A stretch of DNA of 64,000 nt, taken from the NCBI RefSeq assembly GCF_000471905.2, contig NW_006499801.1, positions 3,271,962-3,335,961 of the forward strand, written 5' to 3'. A program made the position numbers and the translations under genes. This document shows positions 49,921 through 59,300 of this stretch, one piece after another. The DNA is from Amborella trichopoda (taxonomy: Eukaryota; Streptophyta; Magnoliopsida; Amborellales; Amborellaceae). The notes beneath the pieces are model-generated. The model did no database searches. It saw nothing but the letters and a program-made list of their open reading frames with translations, and was not told where the DNA came from. How positions within the stretch are numbered: position 1 is the stretch's first letter; the number at the start of each line of letters is the position of its first letter.

Positions 49921-50700
49921 GAGCTTATCGTCAGAAACGAATCGACTTATACAGTCCCGGGTTTTATCAACTATTTGGAGCTTTCGTTCAGAGATGATGG
50001 AGTCGTGGGTTGGGCTGGCTGCTATATATATATACTTGAACGACATGGGAGGGATCGGCTGGTGGGTGGCTCGTTGCCGGATCAGGAGTAGTAGAGATTT
50101 TGTGTTCCTGCAGGCACATGCTCCCTTATTCCAAGTCCTATCCATTGTGTCGCCAATTCGAGACTCTTTTTGGTTTTAGAAGTTGACCTCTTTTCTGTGA
50201 TGGTTTCTTTTTTTCTAATAGGATTAACGTTTGTTTCGTATTAACTCGACATAATTCTTCGTGTTAGAATATTTTCACACTAACTAGCCTCAATGCACCT
50301 ATTCACATCAATTGACAGCCAATTGATGTTAAATATTCCCACGCTTAATCACTAAGTTTTTCATGGGCCAATCAAAGGTGCTCGTGCATATTTTGTGCAC
50401 TTTGGGCCATCCATGGTATAGTGTGCTCTTGTGAGATCACACTGTGTAAAAGCAGTAGAATGAAAATCACTGGAATTTCAGATTTCGGCATTGATTTTCT
50501 TGAGAAGTGTTTTAGGCGAGAGCCATCACAAAGGTCGACGGCTTCTTAGTTTCTTTACCTCCTCTTTTTTGCTTATGCATCGTCTAACCAAACCCTTTTT
50601 TTGTCAATGACTGTCTTCAATCATCGGAATTTGATTTTTTAGGCGACCTTAAGTATTATTCTGTCATTGTCAACCCAAATAAGAGGATTAAAACCTTCTC
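49921..50700. other. Intergenic, nothing recognised
   Basis: Short open frames only. The (TA)n-like tract near 50022-50032 is the only notable simple repeat. Confidence 0.45.
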
Positions 50701-50734
50701 AATTTATCGAGGCATTGATGAAAAGCAGTAGACT

Positions 50735-50900
50735 GAAACCTTGAAAAGTTGTAGTGGTTTGGACAAAAATAAGAGAAACAAAATCCTAATAAGTTGCAGT
50801 GACTTTGATGAAGAACATACAATGGACACCCTTAAAAAGTCACAGAGCTTCAGAAACAAAGCAGATGAACCAAACCCTATCAAGTTGTAGAGGTTTAGAC
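50735..50900 (+). repeat. 45-bp minisatellite, about four units
   Basis: Related phrases AAGTTGTAGTGGTTT, AAGTTGCAGTGACTT, AAGTCACAGAGCTTC and AAGTTGTAGAGGTTT start at 50746, 50791, 50837 and 50882. The period is 45-46 bp and the units are diverged. Confidence 0.75.
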
Positions 50901-51049
50901 TAAGAGAGCAAGGACTGGATAACAGTGAGGTCGACCATGGTGGGAGAACTTCGAGTGCTTCCTTTTCTATCTCTGAATTCTTACCACAAAGGCCAAATAA
51001 AAGCACGCAGTTTTCATAGTCGTGGGAGGCAAGGCACACGAGGGATAGG

Positions 51050-51209
51050 NNNNNNNNNNNNNNNNNNNNNNNNNNNNNNNNNNNNNNNNNNNNNNNNNNN
51101 NNNNNNNNNNNNNNNNNNNNNNNNNNNNNNNNNNNNNNNNNNNNNNNNNNNNNNNNNNNNNNNNNNNNNNNNNNNNNNNNNNNNNNNNNNNNNNNNNNNN
51201 NNNNNNNNN
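51050..51209. other. Assembly gap, 160 unknown bases
   Basis: A run of N. The right flank is the arm of a purine-rich foldback element, so the missing DNA may be GA-rich tandem repeat. The N count may not reflect the true length. Confidence 0.98.
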
Positions 51210-51342
51210 TGGTCAAAGGAGTCTAAGGGGTAGGAAGATAAACAAGATAGAGACTTTAGGCTGCAAAAAATAGTTTAAATCCTTGGGACTCTTGATAAAT
51301 GGAAGCAAAAAATAAAAGGGTATTGAGATATTTTCCCTTTTA
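51210..51342. mobile_element. Right arm of a purine-rich foldback element, cut by the gap
   Basis: Collinear with 47966-48092, sharing TGGTCAAAGG-like and GCTGCAAAAAATAGTTTAAA phrases and ending GAGATATTTTCCC. The other arm is missing or lies in the gap. Confidence 0.7.
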
Positions 51343-51537
51343 AAAAATGCGTTTGGATATATCAAAAAATGGAAACCTAGTACGGCCCCGTACCCCACCT
51401 CACCTCTTGTCCTTTACATTTCTAATTTGGGATATTCCTCACTCTCTCTCATTGACCTTCCAAACCCTAATTGGATAATGATGACCTCATGACTACCTGA
51501 TCCATATGGTCAAGAGGGGATGTATGAGTTCTTTTTA

Positions 51538-51836
51538 GGGATTGTATACAATGAGACAATTTATCTTTGATACAAGGTGGTCACAATTATTTGCAGTTAT
51601 CCAATGTGAAGTTTGATAGCTTGGATATGTCACTAAGTTTAAGAAAAATTCTTTTGAAGGTTTTGCTTGGTTGTTTGGTAGCTCAGATATGTCACAAAGT
51701 TCGAGAAAAATTCTTTTGAAGTTTGGGCTTGGTCAATGGAATAATTGCAGTAACCCACTTTCACATCTAAGAGTCAAGATTAGTATGACCACTTTGTACT
51801 AAAGGTAAATGGTCTCATCCTATATTTTCTGTACCC
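51538..51836. mobile_element. 299-bp MITE, family C, copy 2
   Basis: Ends are GGGATTGTATACAATGAGAC and, reversed, GGGTACAGAAAATATAGGAT. They are followed by matching CTTTGATACAAGGTGGTCA / CTTTAGTACAAAGTGGTCA blocks. The interior has an internal direct repeat containing GAAAAATTCTTTTGAAG (near 51642 and 51704). Clear target duplications were not seen. Confidence 0.75.
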
Positions 51837-52240
51837 TTTATATGGGTCAGTCCACAACAGTGATAGACAAATTCATCGGGTCAAATCGGACCTGGCTGGG
51901 TTACTGGAACTAGCCCATGGGCAGATCCCATTGAGGCCGGTTTTAGTGGTCAAGTTTTGAAGTTTGAAAAAAAAATCATAAAAGATTATTTAAAAATCCA
52001 AAAATAAGAAACTTATTTATAATGAGTTTTTATATGTTCTTTATCATTTTGACAAAGATTGAAAAAGTATCTTTGATGTGGGGTATATTGGTCTAAAAAA
52101 GTATCCTTTTTACTCGGTTGTGGATCATCCACCTCAAAAATAATGTTGGGGATTGCAAAATTTGACCATTATTTTTATTCTCTACACCTTCATTTTTTTT
52201 TTACTTTTAAAAAATAAGATGCAAATAGAAATCGCACTAA
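51837..52240. other. Intergenic, nothing recognised
   Basis: AT-rich with a GC-richer patch near 51880-51950 (CGGACCTGGCTGGGTTACTGG) of unknown origin. Confidence 0.4.
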
Positions 52241-52435
52241 CATCATCATCATTGAACCTTATGTCAATTTTTTAGGGTCGGCTACACAATTTTTATTCAA
52301 TTATTCCACTCTTTCATAGGTCATACCCATCTAAGAATGGGTTGAGGCCTTAATAGTAGTACCACCGAGTCTTATGACGAAGTCTCGAACTCCACTCTCA
52401 CTAAAGAGAGGGGGCCCAAGTCCCCACTGATTCCC
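52241..52435 (-). mobile_element. Au-like SINE, minus strand
   Basis: Read on the minus strand: a run of A/T and GGGAATCAGTGGGGACTTGG at the head; GAGAGTGGAGTTCGAGACTT holding the B-box; and an end of GTAGCCGACCCTAAAAAATT followed by a (GAT)n tail. The element has both a tRNA-like promoter region and the 3' signature seen in the fragment at 27943-28022. Confidence 0.7.
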
Positions 52436-53820
52436 AAAAAAAAAAAAACAAATGATCAATATCCTCAATCATACCATAAGGCAATATAACATTAATTTAT
52501 GATTCAAGAAGAGATATGACAAAGTTTTATGCTGGCTACCTATCTAACCCAACCATCTTCCATTTTTTAGGCTTAGGATTGGCATGACCAACTTGAGACT
52601 AGCTATGACGGAGTTAGCAATCCCACTATTATGTAGTTTAAGTTTATAAATGCATAAGGCATATGAACTTTTCAAATCTTTTGTGTCTTTGACACTTGAT
52701 TTTGGAATCACATGCTTTTAATATGACCAGACTTCAGAATAATTTACTTTTACTGTATAAGTTTTTATTTCTTCCTTTTATATGTGTGCTATAAAAGCCT
52801 TTCAAGTATTTCTCTACATAACTTCCAAATAATTTGTGACGCTATGGTGCTTAAATATGTTAGGGAATTGGATGAAACTTAATTATCATGTTGTAATTTA
52901 TGTTGTATAGTTTTTTTTTGTTTATCTTGTATTATTTTTTATTTTGATTATATTAAACTATTTATCATTGAATTTCATTCTATTTATTTTCCTTGATGCT
53001 TGAGTGAATTTAGAGTTACTAAGATCGATATTTAAAGAGAAATCACTAATTTAGTGTTTTTTTAGAAATGGTAGTCATATTTTATAGCTTTAAAACTTAA
53101 ATGTTTAGCCATTCTTTTAGGACTTTAGTAAGTGGAATTTTTTTTAGAGGATTAATTAGCCATCCTATTTATTTCATTGATCATTATGCTCTATCTATAT
53201 TGTTATATAGAGAGAGTTTTAAGATAAGGTTGAAGAAGTAAAAATAATTTAAGAAGGAAGTAATTGGTATAATTATTTAAGAAAAGATTTCGTTGCATAA
53301 TATAGCCTTCCAGCAATGAGAACAACCCTCAATTGATTAATTGGAGGAGAAAACAGAAAAGGATAATGCATGTGAGGTGGTCATGAAGAAGGGGGAGGGA
53401 GTTGCAAGAGAAAACATAGTAAGAGGAAAAGCAAAATAAAGAAAAACTACAAGGGACACGAGTTGTTCAAAACCCACCTTATATATTTTATTTTCTAATC
53501 CAGGTACTTTTTTTTGTTTTTGTTTTTTGTTTGTTTAATATAGATGATGATATCCTTTTTATTGAATAAAACCCATCTCAATTTATTTATAGAAGGTAAA
53601 ACTCACAAAGTACAACGCTATATGTTCTATCTGGAGTTTTAAAACAATTCAATTCTGATTAGGTTTGGTGGGTGAGCTATACGAGTCTCTCATGCCGAAT
53701 CCCCCTGATTTTATATTTTTTAAAAAATAAATTTTCCTCCTGTTCAGCCAATCTGAACACTACTGTGGGTAAGTGAGCCTCCAACCAAGCCTATTATAAA
53801 AGTACTACTAGTTTATGAAA
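52436..53820. other. Intergenic, AT-rich, nothing recognised
   Basis: No gene, long inverted repeat or coding similarity was seen in this stretch. Confidence 0.5.
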
Positions 53821-53825
53821 AAAGA

Positions 53826-54010
53826 GTGGGGTTTGTATAAAGCTGAGATTCTAAATAATCAAATTAGAGCCCACCTTCAAATAGAGCAGAGAAATATGGT
53901 TTCAATATGCCATTTATAGTTTGGGATATTTTCCAAATTTTGAAAAATAAACGGCAAAAAAACACTCACCAATCATTGATAAATACCTCCAAATCATGTA
54001 AGAAAAATTT
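53826..54010. mobile_element. Fragment of a family A MITE
   Basis: Starts GTGGGGTTTGTATAAAGCTG and continues AATCAAATTAGAGCCCACCT like the ends of the copies at 16597 and 63555. The rest of the element is decayed. Confidence 0.55.
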
Positions 54011-54730
54011 GTATACTGTATCTTTATTTTTTACAACTTTTTATTTTTAAAATACCTTGAGTTGTACAAATAGGGTACTTGGCCTCTCTCATCTGAGTCC
54101 GAGTCGACTCGGAGAGTCCATGTACACTGTCATGTGCTATATGCTAATCTTTCATATGATAAACAAAGTATACGTAATAAGCTTCTATTGAAAATCATGG
54201 TGGTGTATTATTTTCATGAGAGAATGAGAGTTTGGTTAAAGGGTACTTGAAGTCTAGATATAAACTAGTCGGCACGTCCGACGATGAAATTCGCAATGCC
54301 TGGATCAGGAACTCGATATTGTCAAAAAAAATAAAAAGATAATGTATGTTAACCGGAGTCAGAAAGAGCGAGACTCACTTCGGTGGAGGGTAACTAAGCG
54401 AGAGAGAGAACCCTTACTGGAAAGTAACTAGAAAATGAATGAAACTCTAATTTTAAAAAAATAAAAGAAAGTCCTAATTTCAATCATGTATAAACTCATC
54501 AAACAACCTTGAAATATACATTTTGATTAAGCGAGGGTGGCATTAGTTTAAGCATGAAGTTTATAGAGACGTCTAACTTTAAGCGCTATGGCAGAAGCAC
54601 ACTGTACACCTATTTTCTTGAGCAGAAAATTTATTTGGAAGGATATTTTAAATCTAAAATTACTTTTAAATTCAGTTTTACTTGAGGGAGTAAATAGATG
54701 GTATAATGTCAGGGGTGCATAAAATCTTTT
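54011..54730. other. Intergenic, nothing recognised
   Basis: Only short frames. A GAGTCCGAGTCGACTCGGAG partial palindrome lies near 54094-54114. Confidence 0.45.
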
Positions 54731-54965
54731 GGCCTAACTTTATATTATAAATGAAAGCCACACCTCAAAACCCATATTTTTAAAATATGAAAAAAAAAGA
54801 TTTCAAAATCTTTGAGATAGTGCATCTCGTGACATATTTTTAGAAAATCTATTTTCAACATTTTCAAGTGTATATAAATTTTTTTAATTGTATTGTTTTT
54901 GCAGCTCGAAATTTCACAATTAGAGGTGAAAATAGATTTTCAGGAGTTGCTAGCACCATAATTAT

Positions 54966-55117
54966 AGGGGTGGCAATAGGTCGGGTACAGGTTGGATACG
55001 GTTGGACCCAAACCCAGATCCAACCCGTTGGATCAAAAAATTGGACCCATACCCATACCCATCGGATCCTAAGTCTACCTGTCGGGTCCCAGGTCTAGTC
55101 GGCTACATTGCCACCCT
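54966..55117. mobile_element. 152-bp MITE with GGGTGGCAAT ends
   Basis: Ends are AGGGGTGGCAAT and, reversed, AGGGTGGCAAT. Flanks are ATAATTAT (54958-54965) and ATAACTAT (55118-55125), an 8-bp duplication with one change. The body is made of CGGGT(A/C)-, GGACCCA- and GATCC-type motifs. Eight-bp duplications suggest hAT. Confidence 0.75.
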
Positions 55118-55255
55118 ATAACTATAAGTTTTTTTTTTTTACCATCATATTATTGGCAACCAAACCACAATCCCTCTCCATTAGATTTCAAGCCATATGA
55201 TCTGTAGTTTAATAGCTAAAGAGGACTACGAGTTCTCATTGTATTTAATCCTTAA

Positions 55256-55353
55256 TACACGTAAACGAATATGGGTTAAAATTTGGACCCATACCAAGAC
55301 CCGAGGTCGGGTCTACCTACGGGATCCGAGGTTTAGTCGGGTTGCCACACTTA
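55256..55353. mobile_element. Partial second copy of the GGGTGGCAAT-type element
   Basis: Shares GGACCCATACC, GTCGGGTCTACCT and TAGTCGGGTTGCCACAC with the element at 54966-55117. Its left end is lost. Confidence 0.5.
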
Positions 55354-55739
55354 CATAACTACATTTTCTACGTGATCTTGGGGTTGTCTTAATTTGATTG
55401 CTGATTGCTTAGAATGTTGACGCCTTAAATAAGTCACACCCCTAATTTATATAGTTTTAAAACCTAATAATCGAGTTTCGAATCGCCCACCCACCACCTA
55501 GACTGGCCATCAGGATGAGCTAAATTGGCAACAAATCCGCAAAAACATAATAAAATATTAATATCGGGTTATTCTTGAAGGAGATCCAGATCACCCACCT
55601 AGATTTTGATCTAGGGTTTTAAATCACTTAAAATTTAGGGTAATTATCATTAATAATATCCTTTGATATTAAAAAATCTCGTAACATGCCCAAATTTTTG
55701 GAAAATCTACTGTTTATATTGTTTTACCAAAAATACCCT

Positions 55740-55995
55740 TCACATTCGTGATGGTCCTACGCCCTTTCACATGCTTCATATCATGTGGTCATGGGCCCCA
55801 CTTTTCTTAAAGAACCATCGCCATTCTAATACGGCCATTATGGTCCTAGGATGCATTATGGAGCATTATGATACTATTATTGGGATGATGGTGATCCCCA
55901 TTAAAGCACCTTCGTGCTTTTGAGGATCCATCACCACCAAACTTACTCAATGGGTCTTGAGGATCATCACGGCGCGTGATCCATCACCACCAAAC
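55740..55995. repeat. Decayed foldback-like repeat block
   Basis: Several related phrases occur in both orientations, such as GATGGTGATCC, GGATCCATCACCACCAAAC and GTGATCCATCACCACCAAAC. It resembles the downstream helicase element at 38590-38860, but the ends are unclear. Confidence 0.45.
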
Positions 55996-56347
55996 TGTTG
56001 TACGGTGATGCTCGCGGCATCCAAAAGTATCACATGGAACCAAAAGAGATATTCCCTTTTTGAAGGGTATTATTGGGAAGAAAAAATAAATATGCAGAAA
56101 TGGGTATAGATGTAATTGTAGGAAAAACAAAATAAAGTACAAAAAATAAAGAATGAAAATGGATGTAGATGTAATTTTAGATGTCATAAGGATATTTTTA
56201 TTACTCGAATTTTTTTAAAAAGATAATTTGCAATATTCTGTTTGAAAATCGATGGCAGTTGAAATCCATTTTCTACGCTGATTTGGTTGTCCGGTTAACT
56301 TCAAATCTCCCTTCCTCTGTTTTCTGTTACCCGCCATATAATTAACA

Positions 56348-56374
56348 ATGGTGAAGCCATCCAATAAACCCTAA
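56348..56374 (+). other. Upstream ORF of 8 codons before galacturonokinase
   Basis: ATG GTG AAG...CCC TAA ends 25 bases before the main ATG at 56400. It matters only if transcription starts upstream of 56348, which the sequence does not prove. Confidence 0.45.
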
Positions 56375-56399
56375 TCTCTCCGCAAATTCGAGTTGGGTA

Positions 56400-59300
56400 A
56401 TGAAGATGGGCACCTTTACATGGCCTTCAGAGCAAGAGGTAGGTCATCTGTGAATGGCTTGCTTTGATTCATCTTATTTATGCGACATTTTTGTTTTCTT
56501 TTATTTTTTTGGCCTTTTCTGGTTCGATGCGTGTTTTCAGTCATGGTTTTAGTCGATTCGTGATGGGTTTTGCATGTTTTTTTGGACGGGTAATCAGTGT
56601 GTTATCTTTGCATCTAAAGAAAAACTCAACTCTCTCTCAATTCACATTTTGCAGGTTCTTTCTCTTGGTTGTTAATGGTTGACTTGTTAATTCATTGTTT
56701 CTCAATGGATTCATGATGGGTTTTATACGATTTTTTGTTGGGTATCAATGTGGTCTCTCTATCTCTCACAATTCACACTCTGGGCTCTTTCTCACTGTTA
56801 TGGTTTATTGTCTTGTTAATTCATGATTTTTCAATGGATCCATGATGGGTTTTGTCTATCTTTTGGATGGGTAACAATGTGTTGTCTCTCTCCTGATTTA
56901 ATGGTTTCTCTATACATCAAATACTCGCGTTCGCGTGCACCTTATTTCATTGGTTCTTGATGGGTTTAACCTTTTGAGATTCTTAATGGGTTCTTAACCT
57001 GTATTTTTCTGTGAATTTGGTTTCAGTTCGATAGAGTGAGAAAGGCTGTGGTTGCAACGTCAGGATGTGATGAGGGAGACGTTAGGGTGGCTGTATCTCC
57101 CTATAGAATATGTCCCTTAGGTGCTCACATAGATCACCAAGTAAGCTTTAACCTTTGTATTCTTGTTTTTTTCTGATGATCTCTGCATTGTTGTTTTACT
57201 GTAACTATGCTGTATTCTATTGTTTTACTGTAACTATGCTGTATTCTATATGGTGATCTTCTAATCCTCAACTGTTTCATGAAATTTAGTAAGACTACGT
57301 TTAAAAATTTGTTAGCTTCTGTCTTTTCTATTATCTAGGGTGGGACAGTGTCAGCTATGACAATTAACAGGGGAATACTTTTGGGATTTGTTCCTTCTGG
57401 TGATTCTAAGGCAAGTTTCCTTCTCTTTATTGGAAATATTTAGTTTATTATCTTTTACATTTCTGTAGGTTTATAGAAATTTTGCATTTTATAAATTATC
57501 TTTCAAAGACTTTTCCCGTAAGTATTCCTTTTGTGCTTTAGTTATGTATATGAACTTTGTTGATGATATCAAATGGATTGTAATTCAGAACATTGAACCA
57601 TAAAAGAAATGATTCATAATGATATAAATATTTATCGCCTGTTGTAGTGAACTACTATCTGTCGGAGATTTCTTGCCTTGTGTATTTTGCTTGAACTTTG
57701 GATGGAATTTGTTTATACAGGTTTTGTTGCAGTCTGCACAATTTGCTGGAGAAGTGAGATTTAGGTCTGTGTTTATTTCTTATGTTTTTTTACTTGTTAT
57801 TTTGAATTGCAGCTCATGGCATATTCCATCTATTTTAAATTGGGTTTCTTCTCCAATACCTTGCACTGTTTCCCTTTAGGTTCTGATTATCTAAGTTTCA
57901 CAGAAGATATCAATTTGAGATGGATACTTGGGCAAAACCAAATGTGATTTTGCTTTGTGTTTGAACTTTGAATCCTCATTATAGACTTGACCATATAAGA
58001 GGGCATCTATTGTCAATTACCTCATGTATTTGGACCAGATGTGGTTTTCCCCTGAATTTTTCTCAGTACCAGTCATTAAATAGATAGCTGATTGGAATTG
58101 CAATGCTGTTCTAAAGTTCAATTAAATTGATATTAAATCTCTTTATTTCGATTTACATCCATGCTTAGGACAGGGAACCTTGTAATGTGATTTGTGTCTA
58201 TTCTGGTCTTTCTAGCTAGTTAAGGTTTTTAATGTGATCTGTGTCTATTCTGGTCTTTCTTGCTGGTTAAGGTTTTTAATCTATTTATTGACGTGTTCGA
58301 TCTTGCTAGCTTTGCTTTTTGCTTTTTTTCTATGTCAAATGGAAGTTAGTGCCTAGCATTTACAATTTACCTGCAGTAAGATGTTTTCTTGTGAGTCATT
58401 AACCCCTTTTCTAGTCGTTAACCGCATATCATTACCATGGAGTGAGTTGCTTCCTCAGCATATCTCTTAACCCATGTGGTTCTTGTCATCCTTTGTTTTG
58501 TTGTTTATGTTTGATTGTATCCTCAGTACAAATAAATAAATAAAAATTAAGAAAAAATATCTGATACTTATTGCCAAATCACCTATATAGCATCACTTAT
58601 TGCCAAATCACCTATACAGCATCATTTGAAGTTGCAGTTGTTCCTAGTTCCTAGAATCTTATATAACTTTTTTGCAGAATTGATGAGATTAAAAGCCCAA
58701 GGTATTTGGTTGACCTAAAAAACCATGTAAAAAGTGATGAAGAATGTGGTTGGGGAAATTATGCAAGAGGTGCCTTGTATGCACTTCAAGCAGGAGGGAA
58801 GCATCTGCACCAGGTTAGGGAACATAATTCTACCTTTTTTTCCCCTTTTTAATCAATTTCTTCCATGATATGACACTCTTTATGTGATAAATGGGTTATG
58901 TTCTCACTTGAATACTTGCTTTTTTTGGCGGGGAAATTTACAGAATTTTTTTGTTTCGTTTTTGATAGTTAAAAAAATTCCGTATAATTTCTGTTTTACG
59001 CTCAACTCCCCCTTTTTGTTTGTCTTTCTATTCCTAATTTACCCCTAGATCAGACATCCAAATGTCTGATTTCTGGTCCCTTTTTAGTGAAAGACTTGTT
59101 TGAACATCAATATCCATAGTTCCGAACTGGTCTTTCGCTCAATAAATGACAAATGAGTGCATTCAGACACCCAATTTCCTAACCCAACCTGCACTCAACA
59201 AATTATAATAATAATGAAAATAATAAAAAACAAGTTGGTTTAGTAAAAGAGGTGTCTAGGCATTGGATGTCCAAACTCCAAACTGTTCTCACTCAAAAAA

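Larger units (their letters stand above)
54731..55445. mobile_element. Decayed family A-like MITE interrupted by other insertions
   Basis: The left part (54740-54957) has the family features AAAGCCACACCTC, GATAGTGCATCTCGTGACA and AATTAGAGGTGAAAATAGATTTTC. The right part (about 55354-55445) ends CCTTAAATAAGTCACACCCC. Between them sit the two GGGTGGCAAT-type elements. Confidence 0.5.

Noticed and set aside
49858..50145. 95-codon minus-strand frame next to the gypsy remnant
   Set aside because: The retrotransposon similarity runs in a different frame. This frame shows no recognisable domain.
50704..51216. Minus-strand frame spanning the N run
   Set aside because: A third of it is unknown bases and the rest covers a minisatellite, so no protein can be supported.
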